A DNA stretch of 14,295 nt from an uncultured Oscillospiraceae bacterium (GTDB lineage Bacteria; Bacillota; Clostridia; Oscillospirales; Oscillospiraceae), in contig CANRHF010000033.1 in assembly GCA_947630345.1 (NCBI GenBank), positions 1-14,295 of the forward strand, in the 5' to 3' direction. Position numbers and translations under genes: made by a program. The stretch's first letter is position 1. Each line of letters begins with the position of its first letter. Below, in pieces: positions 1 through 7,274 of this stretch. Below the pieces are notes generated by a model. The model was not told the origin of the DNA. It saw nothing but the letters and a program-made list of their open reading frames with translations, and searched no databases.

Positions 1-2939
1 GCGTAGTTCTGCCAGGTCATGGCCTGCTTCAGCGCGGCCAGCAGGGTCTCGTCCTTGCTCACGTTGTCCACGGTCCAGTAGTTCCACTTTTCGGACACGG
101 CGGCCATGGTGCTCTCGCCGGTGTTACAGGTCATGGTGACGCCGTTGAGGACGGCTTCCTTCAGCACCGCGTAGTTGGCGCTCTGGATGAAGTCCTCGGA
201 GATCAGGCCCTTGTAGCCCCACTCCTCCCGGAGGATGTCGATCATCAGTCCGGTGTGAGAGTTGGCGGTGAGGCAGCCCACCCGGTTGAAGGCGGTCATG
301 AGGGCCAGGGCGCCGTCTTCCACGATGGCCTGGGTGCCCCGCAGCTCGTTCTCACGGGCCTGCTGCTCGGTCATGAACACAGCCACGCCGGTACGGTTGA
401 TCTCCGTGTCGTTAAAGGCCAGGTGCTTGGGGGCGATCAGGCAGCCGTACTTCATGCCGCCCTGGACGAAGGAGGTACCCTGCTGGGCGGTCAGGACCGC
501 GTCCTCGGAGTAGTACTCATGGTTCCGGGCGTTGTAGGGCAGCCGGTGCAGGTTGGTGCCGCAGCCCCAGTAGATGGTCAGGTTGGCCCACAGGGAGTAG
601 TTGCCGCAGATCTCGCCGTACTCGGCGGCCAGCTCCTTGCTGAAGGTCTGGGCGATGACGGTCTCGTTGCTCATGGTGCCAAACTTGTAGGCCAGGTTGG
701 GATCGTCGGGGGACACCACGCAGGGATCGCCGGAGGAGGCGTCGGTGTTGGCGTACTGGCCCAGGGTGTAGGAGTAGATGCCGTTGGGGCCATCGTTCTG
801 GATGACCTCGGGGGACATGATGGACTCAATGGCCTTGGTGGAGGTGCCGCCGAAGCCGGTGCGGATCATGCAGTCCTCCAGGAGGATCTGATCCATCAGC
901 ATACCCCAGCGCTCGTCCTCGATGTCGGAGACGCCCTTCAGGTCCGCCAGGGTGACGCCGTTCTTGGCCCCGAAGGTGATGCTGCCGGGATTGCCGTTGG
1001 CGGTGATGGTGTAGTTGTCGTTATCCAGGACGTCCACCATTTCCGCAGTGGCGGTCATGTCCATGTAGGTCTTGGGCCAAGTGCCGGCCCAGTCGGAACG
1101 GGACAGGTAGGTGACGGTGCCTTCGCCCATCCAGTAATTCAGATCCATGTCGGCCAGATGGTTCTCAACAGCCACGCCGGTCTTGGTGTAGGCCAGGGTG
1201 GTGTCGTCCAGGGCGGACAGGCTCCAGGTCTTCACGTTGGCGGCCACGCCCTCGGCGGTCATGCCGTCGGAAGCGGTCTTGCCCTGGGCGGCCAGGACGT
1301 TGTTGGCGGCCTCATGGGCGCCGTTGCCGATGGTGAAGTAGTAGTCGCCGGCATCCAGGATGTAGTTGCCCTTGGTGCCGATGGCATTGTCGGCGGTGCT
1401 GTCCCAGCTGGCCATGTTCTGCACATCAGCCACGATGGTCACTTGCTCGGAGGCGCCGGGGGCCAGCTCGCCGGTCTTGGCGTAGTCCAGCAGCTGCACG
1501 CCGGCCTTCTCCACGCCGTGCTGCTTGTCATAGTCGGTATAGGGGGTGGAGACGTAGAGCTCCACCACGTCCTTGCCCGCCACGTCGCCGGTGTTGGTCA
1601 CGGTGACCTGGGCGGTGACGGTCTTGGCCGCCAGATCCACGGTCAGGCTGTCCAGGGTCTGGGTGAAGGTGGTGTAGCTCAGGCCGAAGCCGAAGGGATA
1701 GGAAACCTCGTTGTCGTAGCTCCAGGCCACGCCGTCGGCGCTGCCAATGGCATTGCTGGCGTTGCCCTGGCCCAGGACGGTATCCATGTAACGGGTCTCA
1801 TAGTACTTGTAGCCGATGTAGATGTTCTCGGCCTCCACCAGGGCGGAGTTCATGGAGACCTCGGGGTTGCCGTTGGTCCAGGCGTAGTTGCCGTAGTTCT
1901 GGGCGGCGGGAGAATTGGCGTTCACCACCGCGTAGGTGTCGGCCAGATGGCCGGAGGGGTTGGCCGCGCCGGACAGGACGTCCGCCACGCCGTAGAAGCC
2001 GTAGCCGCCGGGCAGGCCGATCTCCAGGATGGCGTCCACGCCGTCGTTGTGCTTCAGCTCGTCGATCTCCATGGCGCTGGAGTTGTTCAGCAGAACGATG
2101 ACCTTGCCGTTGGCGCCCTTGGCGTCGATGGCGGCCTGGATCAGATCCCGCTCATCGTCGGACAGACCCAGCGCGTCGGTCTGGTTCAGGTTCTGCTCCG
2201 GATCCACACCGGCGGCGCCAGGCATATAGCTCCGGTTCTCACCGGCGGCCCGGGCCAGGGTGACGATCATTACGGGGTAGTCGTTCAGGGTGTCCTTCCA
2301 GCCGGCGTTGGCAGCGGTCATGGCGTCCTGAGAGGGCTCCTTGCTGGAGAACACGCCGCCGATGGAGGGAGCGGTGATCCGGGTATAGGTGATGGTGCCG
2401 CCCCAGCTCTCGATCTCGGTGGTAAACACGGACTCCAGGGACTTGTAGAGGTCCTGCAGGGTGGTGTTGATCTTGTAGCCCTTGGCGGTCAGGGCCTGGA
2501 CAAAGTCCACGGTGTCCGCGTCGGTGCCATGATTCTCGTTCAGGCTGGAGCCCATGTCGCCGCCCATCACGGGGTAGTAGCTGGAGAAGCCCAGCAGGGA
2601 GACCTTCTGGGTCTCGTCGGCGGTCAAAGGCAGAGCGCCGTTGTTCTTGAGAAGGACGGTGCCCTCCTCGTTCATCCGCTCGCCCAGGTCCTCGATGGCG
2701 TCCAGCAGGTCCTTGGTGCTGGAATAGTCGGACTTGTAGGTGTACAGATCCTGCTTGTCGCCGCTCTCGTCGGTGACGATCATGCTGCTCTGGGTGCCCA
2801 GGAATTTGTCGATGTCGGTACGGAAGCCCTCCACCAACACCTGGCCCACCAGCGCGATCGCCAGCAGAACGGCGGTCACGGTGGTCAGGCCGCGCCACAG
2901 GCGCATTGCGGCACGGCCGCCCTTGGTGTTTTTGCTCAT
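1..2939 (-). CDS. Membrane-anchored GH3 beta-glycosidase, reversed domain order, 3' end cut by window
   Basis: Glycoside hydrolase family 3 enzyme, probably a beta-glucosidase or beta-xylosidase that removes terminal sugars. It starts at an ATG preceded by AAGGAGG (2946-2952); 979 codons are visible before the left edge. Residues 17-37 form one hydrophobic helix after a short basic stretch, with no clear signal peptidase site, so I infer a signal anchor with the enzyme outside the cell. The domain order is unusual: the GH3 C-terminal-type domain comes first (EEGTVLLKNN at 91-100), then a fibronectin-like domain opened by PFGFGLSY (about 415-422), and the TIM barrel last (about 680 onward). 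The barrel shows KH at 838-839 and the presumed nucleophile Asp916 in GLISEDF. This permuted order is known in some rumen and gut Firmicute GH3 enzymes. It is the last visible gene of the operon, 66 bases after the symporter. Only a short C-terminal tail is probably missing. Family call firm, substrate unknown. Confidence 0.9.
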   Translation of the reverse strand, partial: MSKNTKGGRAAMRLWRGLTTVTAVLLAIALVGQVLVEGFRTDIDKFLGTQSSMIVTDESGDKQDLYTYKSDYSSTKDLLDAIEDLGERMNEEGTVLLKNNGALPLTADETQKVSLLGFSSYYPVMGGDMGSSLNENHGTDADTVDFVQALTAKGYKINTTLQDLYKSLESVFTTEIESWGGTITYTRITAPSIGGVFSSKEPSQDAMTAANAGWKDTLNDYPVMIVTLARAAGENRSYMPGAAGVDPEQNLNQTDALGLSDDERDLIQAAIDAKGANGKVIVLLNNSSAMEIDELKHNDGVDAILEIGLPGGYGFYGVADVLSGAANPSGHLADTYAVVNANSPAAQNYGNYAWTNGNPEVSMNSALVEAENIYIGYKYYETRYMDTVLGQGNASNAIGSADGVAWSYDNEVSYPFGFGLSYTTFTQTLDSLTVDLAAKTVTAQVTVTNTGDVAGKDVVELYVSTPYTDYDKQHGVEKAGVQLLDYAKTGELAPGASEQVTIVADVQNMASWDSTADNAIGTKGNYILDAGDYYFTIGNGAHEAANNVLAAQGKTASDGMTAEGVAANVKTWSLSALDDTTLAYTKTGVAVENHLADMDLNYWMGEGTVTYLSRSDWAGTWPKTYMDMTATAEMVDVLDNDNYTITANGNPGSITFGAKNGVTLADLKGVSDIEDERWGMLMDQILLEDCMIRTGFGGTSTKAIESIMSPEVIQNDGPNGIYSYTLGQYANTDASSGDPCVVSPDDPNLAYKFGTMSNETVIAQTFSKELAAEYGEICGNYSLWANLTIYWGCGTNLHRLPYNARNHEYYSEDAVLTAQQGTSFVQGGMKYGCLIAPKHLAFNDTEINRTGVAVFMTEQQARENELRGTQAIVEDGALALMTAFNRVGCLTANSHTGLMIDILREEWGYKGLISEDFIQSANYAVLKEAVLNGVTMTCNTGESTMAAVSEKWNYWTVDNVSKDETLLAALKQAMTWQNY

Positions 2940-2973
2940 GATTTTCCTCCTTATCTCATCACGTTTTATGGCA

Positions 2974-2994
2974 GGCCGGGGGGCAGCCCCGGCC
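2974..2994 (-). other. Intercistronic GC-rich hairpin
   Basis: Perfect 8-bp inverted repeat (GGCCGGGG / CCCCGGCC) with a 5-base loop, in the 66-base gap between the symporter stop and the GH3 ribosome site. On the transcribed strand it is followed by TGCCATAAAA, with no T-tract, so it is not a standard terminator. It may shield the 3' end of the upstream message or tune expression of the two genes. Function is inference. Confidence 0.5.
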
Positions 2995-3005
2995 CAGCTC
3001 ACAGA

Positions 3006-4466
3006 TCATTCGCCCTTTTTCCGGGCGGCGATGGCGGCCTGCTCTTCCTTCAGGTTCTTTTCCACGGTGAACAGGAAGATCAGCACGCCGCAGATAGCGT
3101 AGCACACGGTCTCGATCCAGATGTAGCTGATGGACAGCGCGTTCTGGGCGGCGGCGCCCTGGACGCCCTGGCCAAAGACCATGTTCTGGTCAAAGTTGGC
3201 CATTTTCAGCAGGGCGTTGAGGATGGAGGTGCCGATGGGAGAGGCGGCCACCATCAGGGAGCTGTAAATGGACATGGTCAGGCCGTCGGTGCGGATGCCG
3301 CTCTTGTACTCGATGTGGTCGATGACATCGGCCAGCATGGCCAGGATCAGGTAGCAGGCGGGAGAGGAGCCCAGGCACTTCAGGGCCACGCCGATGGCGA
3401 CCATGATGATGTTGGTGGGGAACAGGCCGGCGATGACGCCGCCCACAGCGCCCACGATCATGCCGATACCGGTGATCTTGGCCTTGCCGAACTTATTGGC
3501 CAGGGGCACCACCACCACGGCGGCCACGGCCATGGGCACGGCGCCCAGGATGCTCAGGACGGTCTGGGCAATGCCCCAGTCGCCGCCCAGCATGGAGCTG
3601 TCCACCACCCACTCGCAGAACTGGGTCATGGAGCCGTTCTTGATGGCGCCGGACCACTGGAACAGCAGGTAGAAGATGATGACGATCCACCACCACTTCT
3701 CGCTGGTGACGGCCTTGAGCTGGGCGCTGATGGAGACGTTCTTGGTCTCCTGCTTCTCGGACTTGCCGGAGACTAGGTCCTCCTCCGTCACCCGCTCCCG
3801 GGTGAACTTGAACTGGAGGTAGGCGGTCATGGCGGTGAAGATGGCCACGGCCAGCATCACGATGAACCACCGGTTCTGGTCATTGCCCAGGACGTTGGAG
3901 GCCAGGATGGGGAACACCATGGAGCCGGTGCCCATGACGGCCAGGCCGGCGATGTTGGTGAAGGAGGCCAGGGCGCCCCGCTTCTCCGAATCCCGGGTAG
4001 AGACGGGGATCATGGTGGAATTGGCGGTGTTGTAGATGGGGTACGCCACGGAGTAGTACAGGTTGTAGGCGATGGCGATCCAGACCATCTTGGCGCCCTC
4101 GCTCTCGAAGGGAACGATGAACATCAGGACGCTGGCGATGGAGAGGGTCAAAGCGGAGAGCAGGATCCAGGGCCGGGCCTTGCCCGCCAGGACCTTGGTC
4201 CGCTCGATGAGCTGGCCTACCACCAGGTTGGCGATGACGATGAAGATGGTACTCACCAGGGGCAGCACCGTCAGGAAGCTGTTGTCCAGGCCCAGCACCT
4301 CGTTGAGGTACTTCTGGAGCATGCTGGTGAAGATACCGGAGCTCAGCAGAGCGCCGAAGGGTCCCAGGAAATAGCCGATGACCATTTCCGGCAGCTTCAC
4401 GTCGTTGGTATTGATGGCGGAGCTGGTCAGCGGGGAACTCCAAAAGCCATCATTTTTCTTGCTCAT
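3006..4466 (-). CDS. GPH-family (MelB-type) glycoside:cation symporter
   Basis: Inner-membrane secondary transporter of the glycoside-pentoside-hexuronide:cation symporter family (MFS_2 fold), which imports glycosides with Na+ or H+. The 486 residues contain about twelve hydrophobic segments, beginning near residue 28, with a hydrophilic central loop at about 221-255 between the two six-helix halves. The stretch VIDHIEYKSGIRTDG (381-395) matches the conserved loop of this family, which usually reads like D-x-x-E-x-K-T-G-x-R-x-x-G. A C-terminal basic tail follows the last helix. The ATG start is preceded by AAAGGA (4476-4481) at about nine bases. The gene sits between the cytoplasmic rhamnosidase and the anchored GH3 enzyme, so a rhamnose-containing glycoside, or the disaccharide freed from it, is the likely cargo. 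The exact substrate and coupling ion cannot be read from the sequence. Confidence 0.92.
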   Translation of the reverse strand: MSKKNDGFWSSPLTSSAINTNDVKLPEMVIGYFLGPFGALLSSGIFTSMLQKYLNEVLGLDNSFLTVLPLVSTIFIVIANLVVGQLIERTKVLAGKARPWILLSALTLSIASVLMFIVPFESEGAKMVWIAIAYNLYYSVAYPIYNTANSTMIPVSTRDSEKRGALASFTNIAGLAVMGTGSMVFPILASNVLGNDQNRWFIVMLAVAIFTAMTAYLQFKFTRERVTEEDLVSGKSEKQETKNVSISAQLKAVTSEKWWWIVIIFYLLFQWSGAIKNGSMTQFCEWVVDSSMLGGDWGIAQTVLSILGAVPMAVAAVVVVPLANKFGKAKITGIGMIVGAVGGVIAGLFPTNIIMVAIGVALKCLGSSPACYLILAMLADVIDHIEYKSGIRTDGLTMSIYSSLMVAASPIGTSILNALLKMANFDQNMVFGQGVQGAAAQNALSISYIWIETVCYAICGVLIFLFTVEKNLKEEQAAIAARKKGE

Positions 4467-4498
4467 AGGGATTCATCCTTTCCTAAAAAGTTTATAAA

Positions 4499-4511
4499 CC
4501 TCGTTCCGAGG
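4499..4511 (-). other. Small intercistronic hairpin
   Basis: CCTCG-GAA-CGAGG, a 5-bp stem with a 3-base loop, lies in the 49-base gap after the rhamnosidase stop and is followed on the transcribed strand by TTTATAAACTTTTT. It could be a weak partial terminator that lowers downstream expression, or nothing. The stem is too short for confidence. Confidence 0.25.
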
Positions 4512-4515
4512 GATC

Positions 4516-7071
4516 TCACATGGGGCAGGACGCGGTGTAGCGGCCGCTGGGGAAGCTCTTCTCCGTGCCGTCAGGGAGGGTCAGCTGGCAGGTGGCGCCC
4601 ACGGGGACCTGGATGGTGACGGTGAAGGTTCCGTTTTCCACCTTCCATTCCGACGCGGCCTTGCCGTAGGGCGTGATCACGCTGCCCTTGGCCCAGGTGA
4701 TGCCGCCGCCCACCAGGGGCTTGACGTTGAACACCTTGTAGCCCGGCTCCACGGCCTCCAGGCCCGCCACCCGGCGGTACAGGAAGTCGCCCACGGCGCC
4801 GCTGGCATAGTGGTTGTAGGAGATCATCATGTCGGTGCCGTCGTTGCTGATGGGGCACACGCCGTTCTCGTCCAGACCGTCCCAGCGCTCCCAAATAGTG
4901 GTGGCGCCCATCTTCACTTCATACAGCCAAGAGGGGCACTTGGTGTTCAGGAGCATTCTAAAGGCGGTGTCGGCATGGCCGTTGTCCGCCAGGACGAACA
5001 GAATGAAGGGCGTGCCGGGGAAGCCGGTGCCGATGCAGTAGTCGTTTTTCTCCACCAGCTTCACCAGATTGTCCGCCGCCTGGGCCTTCACGGTCTCATT
5101 GGGGAACATATCCAGGTAGAGGGGCAGGACGTAAGCGGTCTGGAACTCCTCCAGGAGCTTTCCGTGGCCGTCGGTGAGGATGGAGCAGTAGGCGTCGGCC
5201 ACCTTGCCGCTCAGATCCCGGTAGTACTCCGCATCCTCCTTCTCCCCCAGAATGTCGGCGATCTTGGCCACCAGGCCGCTGGTGTTTTTCAGGCTGGCGG
5301 TGGCGGTCCACTTGCTCCGGGCCTGCCACTGGCTCATCTTGGGCACGTCGGGGGCCACCCAGTCGCCGAAGTGGAACACGCCGGGGGTGTGCCAGATGTA
5401 GCGGTGCTTGCCGAAGCTAAATAGGCCGGCCCAGAAGGTGCAGGCTTTCACATATCTCTTCATGCCGGGGTAGAATTTCCGGAGGATTTCCACGTCTCCC
5501 CTGGCCCGGTACTCCGCCCAAGGCACCAGAATGCAGGCGTCGTCCCACCAGTCCACCGCCATATCCGGCATGGTGGCGGGGAAGCCGTAGCTGTGGCGGG
5601 GCACGGTGTTGGGCAGGCCGCCGCCGGGGAATTGCTCGGCCTTTACATCCAGCATCCACTTGCCCAGGAACCGGCTCATGTCGAACAGGTAGCAGGCCGT
5701 GGGAGAGAACACAGCAATGTCGCCGGTCCAGCCCATTCGCTCATCCCGCTGGGGACAGTCCGTGGGAATGTCCACCAGGTTGGACTTGGCGCCCCAGATG
5801 ATGTTGCTCTGAAGCTGATTGATCATGTCGTTGGAGCAGGTAAATTCGCCGATCCGCTCCAAATCGGAGTACAGCGCCCGGGCGGAGACCTGGATATCCC
5901 GCTCTTCAATGCCCTCCACGCTGATGTAGCGGAAGCCCATGTAGGTCAGCCGGGGGCTGTAGTGTTGCTCGCCGTCGGCGCAGATGTAGGTAGCGGTGGC
6001 CTTGGCGGTGCGGAGGAACTGGGTGTTCAAGGTCCCGTCGGGGTTTAGAATTTCCGCGTGCTTGACGGTGACGGTCTGGCCTTTCTTGCCCTGGATCGTC
6101 AGGTCCACCACGCCGGCGAAATTCTGGCCAAAGTCGTAGATCAGGGCCCCGGAGGGAAGCTTCGTGCAGGAAATGGGCTCCATGCGCTCATGGGCTTTCA
6201 CAGGCGCGCCGTAGTCCGCCATGATCTTGGGATCCACCCGGAGCTGCTCCAGGGTGGCGCCCCGCCAGGTGATGTCCTCGGGGAGAACGGTGGCGTCGTA
6301 GGTCTCGCCGTCGTAGAGGTCCGCCATTTTGTAGGGGCCGTCCTCGGTGACGGACCAGCTCTCGTCGGTGCCCACCACCTCCTGGGTCCCGTCCTCGTAG
6401 GTCACCCGCAGCTCCAGCAGCAGGGCCTGCCGGTCGGCAGACACCCGGTTGCCCCGGGTGAAGACGAAGGAGCCCACGGCCCAGCCGCCGGCCACCACCG
6501 CCTGGATGGTGTTTTCCTCCCCCAGAAGGGCGGTCACATCGTAGGTCTGGTACTGTAAATTGGTCTTGTAGGAGGTAAAGCCGGGGGCGAAATACTGATC
6601 TCCGGCCTTTTGGCCGTTGACGGACAGCTCATAGACGCCCATGGCGGTGGCGTAGATCTTGGCGCCAGCCACCTTTTTCGCCGGCTTCCAGGTCTTGCGG
6701 AAGGTCATGGGAATGGGCGAGACCTTGGCCTCCGTGAATTTGTAGGCGCCGTCGGAGATCCACTTGCCCTCCCAGGGAAGGTCCATCCGCCCGGTCTCAA
6801 AGTCCACTTGGGCAGAGGCGGTCTCCCCGGCGTCGTCCTGGGCCTCCACCGTGGCGGTGTAGCGGGTGAAGGGCGTCAGAGCCGGGCCGTCGTAGCAAAC
6901 GGCGATTTGCGACTCGGTGACGGTCTTCCACGGACCGACCTTGATCACCGCCTGCTTGAGGGCGGCGCCGGAGCGGTCGCTTTCCAGGGCGAAGGAAAAT
7001 CGGGGCCTGCTCACATCGGTGACGCAATCCTTTGTCAGATTCTCCACCGCGAAACGCGTGATGTTCAGCAT
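4516..7071 (-). CDS. GH78 alpha-L-rhamnosidase (cytoplasmic)
   Basis: Releases terminal alpha-L-rhamnose from glycosides. At 851 residues it has the family layout: an N-terminal beta domain and a lectin-like domain (to about residue 350), then an (alpha/alpha)6 barrel (about 400-750) and a C-terminal beta sandwich. The hallmark DCPQRDERMGWTGD occupies 438-451; its Glu444 lines up with the proposed general acid of studied GH78 enzymes. Glu728 in TTIWERW is the likely general base. There is no signal peptide or membrane segment, so it should act in the cytoplasm on imported substrate. I chose ATG 7071 because AAGGAGGA (7076-7083) stands just in front of it; a frame-open extension 19 codons upstream has no such site. 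It is the first gene of the glycoside operon, directly downstream of the two-component genes. The aglycone or partner sugar is unknown; rutinosides or other rhamnosylated plant compounds are a guess. Confidence 0.95.
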   Translation of the reverse strand: MLNITRFAVENLTKDCVTDVSRPRFSFALESDRSGAALKQAVIKVGPWKTVTESQIAVCYDGPALTPFTRYTATVEAQDDAGETASAQVDFETGRMDLPWEGKWISDGAYKFTEAKVSPIPMTFRKTWKPAKKVAGAKIYATAMGVYELSVNGQKAGDQYFAPGFTSYKTNLQYQTYDVTALLGEENTIQAVVAGGWAVGSFVFTRGNRVSADRQALLLELRVTYEDGTQEVVGTDESWSVTEDGPYKMADLYDGETYDATVLPEDITWRGATLEQLRVDPKIMADYGAPVKAHERMEPISCTKLPSGALIYDFGQNFAGVVDLTIQGKKGQTVTVKHAEILNPDGTLNTQFLRTAKATATYICADGEQHYSPRLTYMGFRYISVEGIEERDIQVSARALYSDLERIGEFTCSNDMINQLQSNIIWGAKSNLVDIPTDCPQRDERMGWTGDIAVFSPTACYLFDMSRFLGKWMLDVKAEQFPGGGLPNTVPRHSYGFPATMPDMAVDWWDDACILVPWAEYRARGDVEILRKFYPGMKRYVKACTFWAGLFSFGKHRYIWHTPGVFHFGDWVAPDVPKMSQWQARSKWTATASLKNTSGLVAKIADILGEKEDAEYYRDLSGKVADAYCSILTDGHGKLLEEFQTAYVLPLYLDMFPNETVKAQAADNLVKLVEKNDYCIGTGFPGTPFILFVLADNGHADTAFRMLLNTKCPSWLYEVKMGATTIWERWDGLDENGVCPISNDGTDMMISYNHYASGAVGDFLYRRVAGLEAVEPGYKVFNVKPLVGGGITWAKGSVITPYGKAASEWKVENGTFTVTIQVPVGATCQLTLPDGTEKSFPSGRYTASCPM

Positions 7072-7075
7072 AGTA

Positions 7076-7083
7076 TCCTCCTT
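7076..7083 (-). promoter_or_regulatory. Ribosome binding site deciding the GH78 start
   Basis: AAGGAGGA lies 4 bases before ATG 7071. It is the reason for rejecting the longer reading frame that would begin at 7128 inside the leader palindrome region. Confidence 0.85.
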
Positions 7084-7100
7084 CAATCGAAATATTTCCG

Positions 7101-7114
7101 ACCCCCTTGGGGGT
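7101..7114. promoter_or_regulatory. 14-bp perfect palindrome in the rhamnosidase leader
   Basis: ACCCCCTTGGGGGT is its own reverse complement. It lies about 30 bases upstream of the GH78 start and downstream of the candidate -10 box. As RNA the loop would be very tight, so a DNA operator for a dimeric repressor is at least as likely as a hairpin. No family is recognised. Confidence 0.4.
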
Positions 7115-7122
7115 TTCCTTTT

Positions 7123-7141
7123 TGTCAAGCATACAATAGCA
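7123..7141 (-). promoter_or_regulatory. Candidate promoter for the GH78-symporter-GH3 operon
   Basis: On the minus strand TGCTATTGT (7141-7133) is an extended -10 (TG-N-TATTGT), giving a start near 7126 and a leader of about 55 bases. The matching -35 position falls in the terminator stem and is poor, which would fit a promoter that needs an activator. A perfect TTGACA (7128-7123) also occurs but has no good -10 at 16-18 bases. Which is used is uncertain. Confidence 0.35.
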
Positions 7142-7142
7142 C

Positions 7143-7165
7143 AAAAAATGCCCCCTGTGGGGGCA
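7143..7165 (-). terminator. Second intrinsic terminator upstream of GH78
   Basis: TGCCCCC-ACA-GGGGGCA followed by six T on the minus strand: a perfect 7-bp stem with a 3-base loop. It is the best-formed terminator in the window. It backs up the one at 7222-7268 to isolate the glycoside operon from the kinase transcript, or acts as an attenuator if a promoter lies upstream of it. Confidence 0.75.
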
Positions 7166-7170
7166 AATGC

Positions 7171-7221
7171 GTAATCCGTTGCTTTCTTTGCACAAACTGT
7201 TTTGGATATTGGCTAAATTAT
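7171..7221 (-). promoter_or_regulatory. Candidate LytTR-type half-sites, three at 21-bp spacing
   Basis: Read on the minus strand: ATAATTTAG (7221-7213), ACAGTTTGT (7200-7192) and ACGGATTAC (7179-7171), each separated by exactly 12 bases. The middle one fits the known LytTR/AgrA half-site pattern (W-M-M-G-T-T-N-R-K) fully; the flanking two fit six of eight defined positions. The spacing equals that of known AgrA direct repeats, and the nearest site lies about 45-53 bases before the candidate start. The regulator encoded next door has a LytTR domain. The weak outer sites keep this tentative. Confidence 0.35.
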
Positions 7222-7268
7222 CTAATCAAAACGCCCGAGTTTTCAGCATAATGCCAAAAATCCGGGCG
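7222..7268 (-). terminator. Intrinsic terminator of the response regulator-kinase operon
   Basis: CGCCCG (7268-7263) pairs with CGGGCG (7237-7232). A TTTT/AAAA pairing and a small GCA-TTA-TGC tip extend the stem, and TTTTGATT follows on the minus strand. It begins 6 bases after the kinase stop codon. Confidence 0.7.
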
Positions 7269-7274
7269 TGGGTT

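Noticed and set aside
255..3776. Plus-strand open frame of 1173 codons opposite the GH3 and symporter genes
   Set aside because: It is antisense to two clear genes with ribosome sites, has a glycine/valine/histidine-rich low-complexity translation with no domain, and is explained by GC-rich third positions on the other strand.
4810..7251. Long plus-strand open frames opposite the rhamnosidase gene
   Set aside because: Same cause: shadows of GH78, whose catalytic motifs are intact. They have no ribosome site or recognisable domain.
7072..7274. CcpA catabolite-response site before the rhamnosidase gene
   Set aside because: No stretch fits the cre pattern well enough on either strand.
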